A stretch of 64,000 bases of DNA from DATEUP01 sp041485285 (GCA_041485285.1 JBGPJF010000002.1:73846-137845); one strand, 5' to 3'; shown: positions 35,302 through 42,931, counted from the first letter of the stretch. Notes: a model not told the origin generated them from the sequence alone. Made by a program: numbers and translations.

Positions 35302-35313
35302 TTTCTCACCTGT

Positions 35314-35329
35314 TCTGGAGTTGTCCAGA
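35314..35329 (-). promoter_or_regulatory. Perfect inverted repeat in the thi4 5' region
   Basis: TCTGGA, four bases, then TCCAGA, located between the TATA-like element at 35356-35363 and the start of thi4. With TSS near 35333 it would fall at the very 5' end of the transcript. It could be a short RNA hairpin or an operator. It does not match a TPP riboswitch. Confidence 0.4.
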
Positions 35330-35355
35330 TAGTAGGCCGGCAAGTGCCGAAACCG

Positions 35356-35363
35356 CATTTAAG
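35356..35363 (-). promoter_or_regulatory. TATA-like box of thi4
   Basis: On the minus strand CTTAAATG, about 55-60 bases before the ATG of thi4. Predicted transcription start is near 35333. Confidence 0.45.
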
Positions 35364-35508
35364 AGCATGGATGGCAGGCGTGGGCGCGGGGCCTCCTGCT
35401 GCCTCTCAAATCTCGGTATTAAGGTTGGAAATGTGGGGAGGACGTTCATAGGGGGCCCAGGGGTGTGGCTAAGGCGGAGCAAAGCGGCAGCGTAGAGGGG
35501 GAGAAGTC

Positions 35509-35772
35509 GTGTACGCACAGAAGTCGAAACGGCTGGAGCGGCAAGCGTACCTCGGCGACCTGCCGGGGGTTGCGGAGCGCCGGATCGTGGCGGAAGTGGC
35601 CATTCAACTGCGCATTTCCCCGCGGTTTTCCGACGACGGCGTGCCCGAGGGCACATGCGACCGGGCCATCTCGATCCACCTGGACGAGCCCGTGCCGGAG
35701 GAGGAGGGCGAGCAGGAGCTCGACCTCAAAGACGAGTTCGTCCGGGCCTTCAAGGATGTAGGCAGCCAGTAG
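35509..35772 (+). CDS. Small acidic protein of unknown function
   Basis: An 87-residue protein starting at GTG, with an SD-like GGGGGAG five bases upstream. The N-terminal half is basic (YAQKSKRLERQAYLGDLPGV), the middle is beta-like (RIVAEVAIQLRISPRF), and the C-terminus is strongly acidic (VPEEEGEQELDLKDEFVRAF). I do not recognise a family and see no membrane span. The SD, codon usage and a stop just before the convergent dphB gene support it as real. Upstream TATA-like sequences at about 35444 (TTCATAGG) could drive it. Confidence 0.6.
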   Translation: MYAQKSKRLERQAYLGDLPGVAERRIVAEVAIQLRISPRFSDDGVPEGTCDRAISIHLDEPVPEEEGEQELDLKDEFVRAFKDVGSQ

Positions 35773-35782
35773 GGGCCGAGCC

Positions 35783-36610
35783 CTACGGCGGCGGCAGTTC
35801 GGCTTCGAGCGCGCCGCAAAGGATGATGAGCGCTTCGCGTTCCTCGAAGTGGAGTGCTCCCGGGACAATGAGGCAGTGCATCGGCGGCCCCATCTCGAGT
35901 TTGGCGATGCGGCCCGCCGCTCCCGCGCGGACGAGGCAATCGCTCTCGCCGGCGCGGGCGACCGCGACCGCAAGAAGGCGGGGGCCGAACAGCAGCCTCC
36001 CTTCGGTGTCCTTGGCCTCCATCAGCAGGCCCAGCCCCTCGCCCGCGGTCATGAGGCGCCCCTCCTCGGCTTTGATGTCGAGGAGCACCAGCGTGTGGAG
36101 CCCCGCGGCGCGGTTCTCGGCGATGCGCGCAAACGGCGAGGTTGGCGCGAACCCCGTCTCGGGGTAAGGCAGGCTCACGGTGCGGCCCGCTTTGTAGTGC
36201 TGGAGCCCCGCCTCCGAAAACGCGGTGTGCGTGATCGACGGGGCAAAGAGGAGCCGGACGGGGATCTTCCTGCGCGCGGCTTCGAGGCGGAGCGCAACGT
36301 GCGTGGTGGCGGCCATCGGGTCGCCGGGGACGATGAGCGCCGCGCCGCCCGGCGCGGCTGCGGCCCGCAGAATCTCCCCGCCCTCCTCGATGGCCTTGCG
36401 GCCAAGCCGGGGGATCGGCCCGCCGCGCGCCTGCTCGAGGAATTGCAAGGTCGCGGCTTCCAGGAGCGCGGTGTAGTCGTCGGCGAAGGCCGCGGCCGCT
36501 TCCTTCACGGCCGCCACCGATGCCGGCGAGACGCCGCCGGCCCCCCGCGGGCCGATGCCGACGAACGTGAGCCCGGGTGCGCGTGGAGCCAGGCGTCGTC
36601 CCCCGTTCAG
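35783..36610 (-). CDS. dphB: Diphthine synthase (DphB), no canonical start codon
   Basis: About 275 residues of the SAM-dependent tetrapyrrole-methylase-fold enzyme that methylates the diphthamide precursor on elongation factor 2. Seen: the first strand LTFVGIGPRGAGGVSPASV, ADDYTALLEAATLQFL, VPGDPMAATTHVALRLEA (the family's GDP-M-ATTH motif), FAPSITHTAFSEAGLQHYKA and TVSLPYPETGFAPTSPF. There is no in-frame ATG, GTG or TTG near the N-terminus. A CTG at 36608-36610 overlaps the stop of the upstream zinc-protein gene (CTGA), and is the most natural start. It is last of a seven-gene run beginning with ccmA. Confidence 0.9.
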   Translation of the reverse strand: MNGGRRLAPRAPGLTFVGIGPRGAGGVSPASVAAVKEAAAAFADDYTALLEAATLQFLEQARGGPIPRLGRKAIEEGGEILRAAAAPGGAALIVPGDPMAATTHVALRLEAARRKIPVRLLFAPSITHTAFSEAGLQHYKAGRTVSLPYPETGFAPTSPFARIAENRAAGLHTLVLLDIKAEEGRLMTAGEGLGLLMEAKDTEGRLLFGPRLLAVAVARAGESDCLVRAGAAGRIAKLEMGPPMHCLIVPGALHFEEREALIILCGALEAELPPP

Positions 36611-37212
36611 CGGTAGGTCTCGCGCATCTCGCGGGCGTAGATCCGGGAGATCATCCTGGCCGCGGCGCTGCCTTGCCGCACGGTGCCCGTGGGCGTCTTG
36701 ATCGTGTGGATGACGGCCTTCGTCCGCTTGATGGTCAGGATTTCCCCGATCTGGAATTCCTCGTCGGGGGCGGCGTCGATGGTCTCGGCGGCTGTCGAGT
36801 GACCGCGGTTGATCGACACCTTCACGCGCACCCGGTTGAACACCTTTGACCAAATGAGCGGCTTTTGGCGGGCCTCGACGGCGTCCACGCGCGTGCCCTT
36901 CGATTCGAGGGCCGTGACGACGATGCGGTCTTTGCCGACGAACATCTCGTCGCCGACCGCGAGCTTCTCGTCGGGGTCAACCACGACCGTGGAGCGGCGC
37001 GACCCTTCACCTTCCGACAGGACGACTTGGAGCGTGATCGGTTTCTCCTCACGGATGCGCCGGGGCTGCGTGGTGCCGCAGGTTTTGCACTTAAACACGC
37101 CATCGAGCACGACGGCCTCGCGGCCCTCGATCTCTTCGCCCTTGAGCACCTCATGGAGTGTCGTCTCGCCACAGGTCTCGCATTCGCAGTAGATCGTCCA
37201 CGGTTTTGCCAT
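36607..37212 (-). CDS. HVO_0476-family zinc-finger protein
   Basis: A 201-residue protein. The N-terminus has two zinc knuckles, CECETCGETTLHEVLKG and FKCKTCGTTQPRRI, followed by beta-strands with repeated basic-hydrophobic patterns (KDRIVVTALESKGTRVDAVE; VKVSINRGHST). This is the layout of the archaeal HVO_0476 zinc-finger family, of unknown function and probably nucleic-acid binding. It starts at ATG 37212 with SD GGAGG a few bases upstream, follows ccmE after 16 bases and overlaps dphB. Placement inside the ccm-dphB run suggests shared transcription, not a role in cytochromes. Confidence 0.82.
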   Translation of the reverse strand: MAKPWTIYCECETCGETTLHEVLKGEEIEGREAVVLDGVFKCKTCGTTQPRRIREEKPITLQVVLSEGEGSRRSTVVVDPDEKLAVGDEMFVGKDRIVVTALESKGTRVDAVEARQKPLIWSKVFNRVRVKVSINRGHSTAAETIDAAPDEEFQIGEILTIKRTKAVIHTIKTPTGTVRQGSAAARMISRIYAREMRETYR

Positions 37213-37228
37213 TGCTTGCCCTCCGGGG

Positions 37229-37735
37229 TCACTGCGGCGGGGATTCGGGGCGGTAGTCCGTGGGGCAGCCGATGGAGATCTTTTCGACGACGAGCTTGGG
37301 CACGCCGCCGACGACCTGGACGGTGCCTTCGGCAAGGACCTTTTTGCCCTCGCCGAAGTTCGCGTCCATCCCACCCGCGTAGACTGCGCGGATGGCCACC
37401 GACTCGTCCCCGTAATCCGTGAGGTCGAAAGCTAGGGCGCTCCCCACACTCACAGATCCGGGCTTAACGCCGCCGACGACCGCGACGGTTTTGCCGTCGT
37501 AGGCCGCTGGCGCCGCAGTGATGTCACGGACATCCGTGTACTTCGGTCCGGGGGCGCCGGTGGGGAGGAACAGACCGAGAAGGATGATGGCCGCGACGAT
37601 GGCGACGGCCAGCGAGAACTTGGCGGTGGGGGAGGCGAAGGCGCCCGCGCGTGCGCCCGCCGAAGGCGGCGCGGCTGCAGCCGCCTCAACGGCGGCCTCT
37701 GCGTCGAAACGCGCCGCTTCAACGCTCTTTTCCAT
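37229..37735 (-). CDS. ccmE: Cytochrome c maturation haem chaperone CcmE, CxxxY type
   Basis: A roughly 168-residue membrane-anchored haem chaperone. A cytoplasmic Ala-rich N-terminus is followed by one transmembrane helix (AVAIVAAIILLGLFLP) and the CcmE beta-barrel (TVAVVGGVKPGSVSVG; VRAVYAG-type strand seen as AIRAVYAGGMDANFGEGKKV; VLAEGTVQV). The C-terminal haem-binding motif is CPTDY, the CxxxY variant described for archaeal CcmE, instead of bacterial HxxxY. CcmE receives haem from CcmC and passes it to the ligation machinery. The start is taken at ATG 37735, which overlaps the upstream gene by 17 bases; ATG 37783 is an alternative. Confidence 0.93.
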   Translation of the reverse strand: MEKSVEAARFDAEAAVEAAAAAPPSAGARAGAFASPTAKFSLAVAIVAAIILLGLFLPTGAPGPKYTDVRDITAAPAAYDGKTVAVVGGVKPGSVSVGSALAFDLTDYGDESVAIRAVYAGGMDANFGEGKKVLAEGTVQVVGGVPKLVVEKISIGCPTDYRPESPPQ

Positions 37736-38357
37736 CGGCGCGGACCCCCGCGGAAGGCCCATTTTGCGCGCTTTCCAAGGCATCGGCCCTGGCGCGCAGT
37801 TTCCGCTGGGCCAGATGCAGGTTTAGAGTGTATAAAAGAACTACCCCCCAGACGCAGGCGGAGGCGAGAGCAAGGGCAAGGAGGCCGCCGTCGGGCGGAG
37901 GCTCGCGGTAGCGCAAGTCGACCGAGAATTCGGCGTAATCGATGATTGCTCCCGCCGACCCGATGAGTTCGATCGAAAAGGGGGTATTTGTGACCGTGAA
38001 AGGGAGTGCGTTGGGCGGGATGACGACGTCCGCCGATGTATTGGCAACGCCCGCCGGGACCGCAACGGTCGCGTTCCAGCGGGCCTCGGTGTCGCGGCCG
38101 GGGCTGATCACGACGGAGAGGTTGTAGGTCGCGGCGTGCGTGCTCGCCAAGCCAACGAGCGAAAAGTGATAGGAGAACCCCGTGGACCCGTTGATGGTCT
38201 CGGGGCAGGGCACGGACACCTGCATCCGGTTGGCATCGTCGGAGAGGGTCGCGGTGCGGCTGGAGCCGACCCCTTGGGTGAAACCGCCCGAGGCGAGCCC
38301 CGCAACGGCCCCGAGAAGCGTAGCCACCCCCAAAGCGGCAAACAAGAACCGCTTCAT
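37719..38357 (-). CDS. Secreted-domain protein with CcmD-like C-terminal helix
   Basis: A 212-residue protein between ccmC and ccmE. It has a signal peptide (FLFAALGVATLLGAVAGLA), an extracytoplasmic beta-rich domain of about 130 residues with several N-x-S/T sequons (TYNLSVVISPG; FTVTNTPFSIELIG), and a C-terminal transmembrane helix with a basic end: ASACVWGVVLLYTLNLHLAQ then RKLRARADALE. That last part matches the size, W-x-x-Y helix and Arg/Lys-rich end of CcmD, the small protein that helps release holo-CcmE from CcmABC. No separate ccmD is visible, so I infer a CcmD fused to an outer domain. The outer domain is unrecognised. It overlaps ccmC by 4 bases. Confidence 0.7.
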   Translation of the reverse strand: MKRFLFAALGVATLLGAVAGLASGGFTQGVGSSRTATLSDDANRMQVSVPCPETINGSTGFSYHFSLVGLASTHAATYNLSVVISPGRDTEARWNATVAVPAGVANTSADVVIPPNALPFTVTNTPFSIELIGSAGAIIDYAEFSVDLRYREPPPDGGLLALALASACVWGVVLLYTLNLHLAQRKLRARADALESAQNGPSAGVRADGKER

Positions 38358-39097
38358 GGGTCGGCCCTCCGTTGGAGCGCCGCGATTCGGTCGGCAAGGG
38401 CGAGCATGTCAAGCCGCCAAGCGAGGAAGGCGACGAAGAGCAGCGTGTACGCCGCGATGGAAACGAGCAGGACGAGCGCGCCTTGCGCGCCGATCCCCTG
38501 CCCGCCCGGCGAGATGACGGTGGGGTGCAGGGTGCGCCAGATGTAGATCGAGAAGTACGAGAACGGGACGAGCGCGAACCCGGCAATCGCGTAGAGCGCG
38601 GAGGTGCGCTGCCGCGCCTCGCCGCCGGGCATCCGCGCGCGCAGCGCTAGGTAACCGATGTACACGAAGAACAGCACCAGGTACGTCATCAGGCGCTCGT
38701 CCTCGAGCCGCCACGGCGTGCCCCATTCGGCCCACGCCCACAAGCTGCCGGCACCGATCGTGATGGCGGCCATCGTGAGGCCGATCCCCGCGGATGCCGA
38801 CGCGAGGCGGTCGGCGTCTGCCGCGCGCGGCACGCGCAAAACGACCCGCACGGACGCGATGAAAGCGACCGTGAAGGCGGCATACGAGGCTACGGCGGCG
38901 CCGATGTGCAGGTAGAAAATCCGCTGGGCGACCGGCGCGGAGAACCCCAGCGATAACGTCGGAGCCCACAGGAGCGCGAGCATCGTCAGGGCAAGCAGGC
39001 CAACGGCCGCCCCGATGAACAGCGGCTGCCGAAGACGGATGAGGCGGCCGAAGGCGGGGCCCTCAACGGGCGCTGTCGAGGGGGGTGCAAGGGCCAC
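38354..39097 (-). CDS. ccmC: Haem exporter/delivery protein CcmC
   Basis: A 247-residue polytopic protein of the haem-handling family. It has six hydrophobic helices, conserved His residues (FYLHIGAAVASYAAF; WRTLHPTVI), and the tryptophan-rich WWD-type loop SLWAWAEWGTPWRLEDERLM, in which the usual W-D is L-E-D. CcmC presents haem to CcmE in system I. It begins with GTG, 41 bases after ccmB, and overlaps the CcmD-like gene by four bases. Confidence 0.95.
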   Translation of the reverse strand: MALAPPSTAPVEGPAFGRLIRLRQPLFIGAAVGLLALTMLALLWAPTLSLGFSAPVAQRIFYLHIGAAVASYAAFTVAFIASVRVVLRVPRAADADRLASASAGIGLTMAAITIGAGSLWAWAEWGTPWRLEDERLMTYLVLFFVYIGYLALRARMPGGEARQRTSALYAIAGFALVPFSYFSIYIWRTLHPTVISPGGQGIGAQGALVLLVSIAAYTLLFVAFLAWRLDMLALADRIAALQRRADP

Positions 39098-39138
39098 GGC
39101 GGGCCGACGAGGCGGCCGCTAAAGAAGATTGTTGGAAG

Positions 39139-39807
39139 TCACGCTGAAAGCGCGCGGGGGGAGAGGAAAACGAACAGCGAGAGGAAGAGCGCGTCGTAGG
39201 CGGCCATGTAGCTGAGGTTCAGCCAAATGGCGGGGTCGGCCCACGCAACACCGACGGTCGCCGCCACCGTGCCGCGGGCGGCCCACATCATCAGCGGAAC
39301 CGCCAACGGGATCACAAGGACGGGCAGAAGGGCGGCCCGCGCGCGGGCGCGGCACGAGAGTGCCGAGAAAAAAGCGTTCAAGGCCGAGAGCCCCGCGCAC
39401 CCGAGGACGAGGAACAGGGCGAGCGCGACGGGGTCGCGCAAGATCGAGCCGCCGAAGAAGAGGCCGGCCACAACGACCGCAAGGAGTGCGCCCGACGCGG
39501 CGAGTGCGAAGGACGAGAGTACCTTGCCAAGGTAGAGCGACGAAGGAGCGGCCGGGCTGGCGACCAGGAGGTCGATGGTGCCGTGGTCGGTCTCGCCGTG
39601 GAAGGAGCGGGCCAGCCCTGCCGTGGTGGCGAAGATGAGCGTCACCCACAGAGCGGTCCCGACGGGGACGGGCGTCCCTTCGGCCGCAACGCGGAAAAGG
39701 AGCATGATAAGGAACGTCAGGAGCCCCATGAGCGCGACCTGCTCGAGGACGCGCGCCTCGAGGGCGAGGTCTTTGCGCGCGACCAGGAGCGCGGCGCTAC
39801 TTGCCAA
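39139..39807 (-). CDS. ccmB: Haem exporter permease CcmB
   Basis: A 222-residue membrane subunit of the CcmABC complex, with six hydrophobic helices (MGLLTFLIMLLFRVA; GTALWVTLIFATTAGLARSF; LPVLVIPLAVPLMMWAA) and the conserved E-D-TIDLL-type segment (HGETDHGTIDLLVASPA). The start is the TTG at 39807, seven bases after an SD GGAGGTGA, giving an 11-base overlap with ccmA. A GTG at 39816 sits too near the SD. An apparent longer frame upstream is antisense-like Arg/Ser/Pro-rich sequence overlapping ccmA. Confidence 0.95.
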   Translation of the reverse strand: MASSAALLVARKDLALEARVLEQVALMGLLTFLIMLLFRVAAEGTPVPVGTALWVTLIFATTAGLARSFHGETDHGTIDLLVASPAAPSSLYLGKVLSSFALAASGALLAVVVAGLFFGGSILRDPVALALFLVLGCAGLSALNAFFSALSCRARARAALLPVLVIPLAVPLMMWAARGTVAATVGVAWADPAIWLNLSYMAAYDALFLSLFVFLSPRALSA

Positions 39808-40561
39808 CGGCCTCACCTCCGAGGCGGCGCAGCTGCGCGCCAAGTTCTGGGGCGTCGGCTTCGCCGCGCGCGGCGACGCGCACGAGCTTGCCGCGGTGCA
39901 GGATGGCCACGCGGTCGCAGGTGGCGAGGGCAAGGTCGGCCCGGTGGGTCGCCAATAGCACCGCGCGGCCCCCGCGGGCGGCCGCATCCTGCAGCTGGGC
40001 GACGAGGTCGGCCGTCGAGGAAGCGTCCAGCCCTTCGAACGGTTCGTCGAGGAGGAGCACGGTCGGGCCGTGGAGCGTCGCGCGCGCAAGCGAAAGCCGC
40101 TGCCGCATCCCGTGCGAGAGCTGGCCTGCCCGGTCGGCGGCGCGGTGCGAGAGGGAAGCGGCGGCCAGGGCATCTTTGGCCGCCGCGCGCGCTTGCGCGC
40201 CGCCCATCCCCCACAGCCGCGCGAAGAACACGAGGTTTTCCGAGGCGGTCAGCTCGTCGTAAAGGAGCGGCGTGTCCGGCAGCCATCCGATGTTGCGTTT
40301 CGCCTCCGCCGGGGAGGCGAGCAGGTCGACGCCGTCGATGAGGATTCGGCCGCTGTCGGGCGCGAGGAGGCCCGCCGCCGCGCGGATCAGCGTGCTCTTG
40401 CCGGCGCCGTTCGGACCGATTAGCGCGACGGCTTCGCCGCGCGCCACGCGCAGCGACACGGCATCGAGCGCCAGGGCCGCCCCAAATGCCTTGGTGACCT
40501 CGAACAGCGTCAGGCCCGCCGTTTCGCCCGTCGCACCCACTTCAGCACCGCTCGGGGCCAT
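39797..40561 (-). CDS. ccmA: Haem exporter ATP-binding protein CcmA
   Basis: A 254-residue ABC ATPase: Walker A GPNGAGKSTL near residue 50, ABC signature QLSHGMRQRLSLARA, Walker B VLLLDEPFEGLD and the switch His in LLATHRADLA. With CcmB and CcmC it powers release of holo-CcmE. It is the first gene of the operon that continues ccmB, ccmC, CcmD-like, ccmE, the HVO_0476-type zinc protein and dphB. The ligation genes ccmF/ccmH are not in the window, so they must lie elsewhere or be replaced. Confidence 0.92.
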   Translation of the reverse strand: MAPSGAEVGATGETAGLTLFEVTKAFGAALALDAVSLRVARGEAVALIGPNGAGKSTLIRAAAGLLAPDSGRILIDGVDLLASPAEAKRNIGWLPDTPLLYDELTASENLVFFARLWGMGGAQARAAAKDALAAASLSHRAADRAGQLSHGMRQRLSLARATLHGPTVLLLDEPFEGLDASSTADLVAQLQDAAARGGRAVLLATHRADLALATCDRVAILHRGKLVRVAARGEADAPELGAQLRRLGGEAVGK

Positions 40562-40639
40562 TGCGGAACGGACTAAAAAGGGACGCCAGCCCGCGGCCGC
40601 GCAAGGGGAGGGCCGCGGGCGGCAAGCGGGACGGGGCGC

Positions 40640-41068
40640 TCACTTGTAGCGCCGGAGATTCGCCTGGTCTTCGTTGAACATCATAGCCAGATAGTCGAGG
40701 ATCGCCTTCTTGGTCGACGAGTCATCCATCCCCTGGATCTTGAAGTCGCCCGCGACGTTCACTTTGGTCTTTGCGCCCATCGGCGTGTAGCTGTTGGTGA
40801 ACTTGGTGCCAGCCATCGGGCCGTTGAGGACTTCCCAGTCGAAGCCCTTCGGCGCGTTCATGGTCATCTTGACCTTTTCCTTGCGCGTTGTCTTGCCATC
40901 GGGGTTGACGACTTCCATCTCGAGCATCTGGTAGTTGGCCTTGGTCTCAAGGACCTTCTGACCGCGCACCATCGTGTGCGCGTGCGTTTTGGGGTTGTCG
41001 TCCCCGAGGTACTTCCAAATCTTGTCGATCGGCGCGTCGAATTCTCCATCGTCGGTTAGGTGAACCAT
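40640..41068 (-). CDS. SRPBCC (START/Bet v 1-like) domain protein
   Basis: A 142-residue helix-grip protein: DDGEFDAPIDKIWKYLGDDN, HTHTMVRG-like strand seen as THAHTMVRGQKVL, LEMEVVNPDGKTTRKEKVKM and a C-terminal helix KKAILDYLAMMFNEDQANLR. SRPBCC domains bind hydrophobic ligands or lipids; the ligand here is unknown. The start is the ATG at 41068, with GGAG eight bases upstream. A TATA-like TTCATATGG on the minus strand at 41103-41111 fits. A second SRPBCC gene lies at 49201-49662. Confidence 0.85.
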   Translation of the reverse strand: MVHLTDDGEFDAPIDKIWKYLGDDNPKTHAHTMVRGQKVLETKANYQMLEMEVVNPDGKTTRKEKVKMTMNAPKGFDWEVLNGPMAGTKFTNSYTPMGAKTKVNVAGDFKIQGMDDSSTKKAILDYLAMMFNEDQANLRRYK

Positions 41069-41102
41069 GGTACCACTCCAGTTTCTTGTCCATGCGAGGT
41101 CG

Positions 41103-41111
41103 CCATATGAA
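41103..41111 (-). promoter_or_regulatory. TATA-like box of the SRPBCC gene
   Basis: On the minus strand TTCATATGG, about 35-43 bases before the ATG at 41068. This leaves a leader of about 12 bases that holds the GGAG element. The remaining 170 bases up to the next rightward gene show no feature I can support. Confidence 0.45.
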
Positions 41112-41278
41112 GGCATGGTTGAGGCCGCGGCGGAAAACTGCGGCCCCACGGAACGGCTTCGCTTCGCGCCTGAGGGTGGCGTTTTTCATCGAGGGGCAAC
41201 CTTTGGCGGTTCGGCGGGGTCCTGCTGTCGACGACGGCCGAAGCGCTGTTCGAATACCGGCCCGCGAGGTTCGGGCCG

Positions 41279-42151
41279 ATGACCGTCGCGCTGCTTTTCA
41301 TCCTCGGCCTCACAACGCCCTTTGCGGCAGGCGAGCGCGTTCTGGCCGGCCGCATGGGCCAAGCCGCCCTTGCGCTGGTGCCGCTCGCCCTCGTGGTGGT
41401 CTTCGGGTACCTGTCGTCCCCCTCGCCGCTTCGAATCGGTGCGGAGGGGATCGAAATCTCGCGCTCGCGCGCTGCTCGGATCCGCGGCGCCGCGCAACAC
41501 CTGAAGTGGCACGAGGTCACCAACATTTACCCGTCTTTCTACGAAGACGCGGGGATGAAATTCTCGCCGTTTGCCGCCGCAGAGGGGACGGCCAAACACG
41601 CGGGGCTGCGGATCGAGACCGCGGGCGGAGAGAAGCTCATCGTCCCATTCACGCCGACGGTGCTCGACCTTCGACACCACGGCACGGCGCCCTACCACGC
41701 CGCATTGGAGGCGGTCGAGAAAGCCTGCAAAGCCGCGGGGCGCCCCCTGGTCACCGCCCCGCCGGGCCTCACCCCCGAAAAGGCGGACGCCATGCTCACG
41801 GAGGCCGCAAAGCCTCTCCTCCCGTTCCCGGTCACCGTTGCCGGGATCTTCGCGCCAGCGCTCCTCATCCCGGCGCTCGCGGTGCTCGCGGCCAAGGCCG
41901 TCGGCCCCGTGCCGCCTGAAGGCACTGCCCTCATCGTGGCCTTGGGGCTCTCGCCGCTTTTGGCGGTGTTCGTGCTCGTTAACCTGCGCGGCGGCAAGCG
42001 CACGGAACTCCTCCATGAGGTCCAGAAGCAGCGCCAGAGCGACCGCGAACGGCAGGCGCACCGCGGCACGCCTGGGCCGGACGCCGATGCCGAAGCTAAT
42101 CGGGCCGCGCCCGCCGCGCCCGGAAGGGTTTTGACCCGGCGCGCGAGATGA
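41279..42151 (+). CDS. Membrane protein with PH-like cytoplasmic domain, unknown function
   Basis: A 290-residue protein with two N-terminal transmembrane helices (VALLFILGLTTPFAAG; LALVPLALVVVFGYLSS), a beta-rich domain (PLRIGAEGIEISRSRAA; LKWHEVTNIYPSFYEDAG; GLRIETAGGEKLIVPF) resembling bacterial PH-like domains, two more helices (FAPALLIPALAVLAAKAVG; IVALGLSPLLAVFVLVNL) and a charged tail. The ATG at 41279 has GAGGT eight bases upstream. The frame stays open upstream to about 41173 and reads plausibly (TTAEALFEYRPARFGP) but offers only CTG codons as starts. It overlaps the USP gene by four bases (ATGA). Confidence 0.72.
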   Translation: MTVALLFILGLTTPFAAGERVLAGRMGQAALALVPLALVVVFGYLSSPSPLRIGAEGIEISRSRAARIRGAAQHLKWHEVTNIYPSFYEDAGMKFSPFAAAEGTAKHAGLRIETAGGEKLIVPFTPTVLDLRHHGTAPYHAALEAVEKACKAAGRPLVTAPPGLTPEKADAMLTEAAKPLLPFPVTVAGIFAPALLIPALAVLAAKAVGPVPPEGTALIVALGLSPLLAVFVLVNLRGGKRTELLHEVQKQRQSDRERQAHRGTPGPDADAEANRAAPAAPGRVLTRRAR

Positions 42152-42564
42152 CCGGGGCCTTGGCCACGTACCTCCTCGCCTACGACGACTCCGAAAGCGC
42201 GCGCAAGGCGCTCGACCGGACGATCGAACTCGTTTCTCCGCGCGACCTGATCGTCCTCGTGTGGGTCGTCCCTGACGAGGCGCAGTTTACGCGCTTCGGG
42301 GATGACCCGTCGGCGACTGCGGCGGCAAGGCTCGAGAAGCTGAACGCCGCCACGGCGCTCGTCCGCCGCTCCTCGCGGCAGGCCGCTGCGCTGTTACTCA
42401 AAGGGGACGTTGCCAGCGAAATCGTCGCCGCCGGCGAAAAGCTCGGGGCCGACCTGATCATCCTCGGCCACAAGGGAGTCTCCAAGATCGGCCCGTTCGC
42501 GCTCGGCTCGGTGGCCGAGCGCGTCGCGGACTTGTCGAACCGCAAGGTCCTGATTGTGAAGTGA
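42148..42564 (+). CDS. Universal stress protein (UspA family)
   Basis: A 138-residue Usp domain: first strand ATYLLAYDDSESARKALD, strand DLIVLVWVVPDE, the helix VASEIVAAGEKLGADLIILG, and the ATP-binding signature G-2x-G-9x-G-S in GHKGVSKIGPFALGSVAERV, followed by KVLIVK. It therefore looks ATP-binding. It is translationally coupled to the preceding membrane protein gene through an ATGA overlap, so the two probably act together. Confidence 0.92.
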   Translation: MTGALATYLLAYDDSESARKALDRTIELVSPRDLIVLVWVVPDEAQFTRFGDDPSATAAARLEKLNAATALVRRSSRQAAALLLKGDVASEIVAAGEKLGADLIILGHKGVSKIGPFALGSVAERVADLSNRKVLIVK

Positions 42565-42646
42565 GGCGAGACAGAGGCGCCCTCCGCGCGACCTTTCAGC
42601 GTTTGTGCCAATGGCCGTATGTACCCCGCGCACCCCACCATTGGCC

Positions 42647-42931
42647 ATGAGCTTCGGTCTCGAGGTGGTCTTCGCCCTCGTCACGAGCGTGTTCGTGGCG
42701 GGACCGGCGGTGGTGCTGTGGAAAGCGTATGCGCGGACGCGGACGCGGCGCGTGCTGTTCGCCGCGATCGGGTTCACCGTGTTCTTCGTGACGGAGTTCA
42801 TCGTCCTCATCGACCAGGTGGGCTTTACGCCCTCGTTCAACGAGACCGAGACCGTTGAGTTCGTGGGGGACATCATCGCGGCCGCCTGTTTTGCCATCGC
42901 GTTCCTGCGACCGGCCGCCGGTGACCCATGA
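42647..42931 (+). CDS. Small membrane protein paired with HTH regulator
   Basis: About 94 residues with three hydrophobic segments: LEVVFALVTSVFVAGPAVVL, RVLFAAIGFTVFFVTEFIVL and FVGDIIAAACFAIAFL, with a basic loop (RTRTRR) between the first two. Start taken at ATG 42647; ATG 42605 would add a Pro-rich extension. It overlaps the downstream double winged-helix gene by four bases (ATGA). Similar small membrane protein/HTH pairs are found in archaeal genomes and may form a membrane-linked sensing unit; this is inference. Confidence 0.68.
   Translation: MSFGLEVVFALVTSVFVAGPAVVLWKAYARTRTRRVLFAAIGFTVFFVTEFIVLIDQVGFTPSFNETETVEFVGDIIAAACFAIAFLRPAAGDP

Noticed and set aside
35302..35508. TPP riboswitch upstream of thi4
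   Set aside because: The 5' region is only about 30 bases past the predicted transcription start, and the conserved CTGAGA and pyrophosphate-sensing segments are absent. Only a short inverted repeat is present.
41086..41919. A 277-codon plus-strand frame overlapping the PH-like membrane protein gene
   Set aside because: After the first 40 residues it is Arg/Pro/Ala-rich out-of-frame sequence; the membrane helices are in the other frame.
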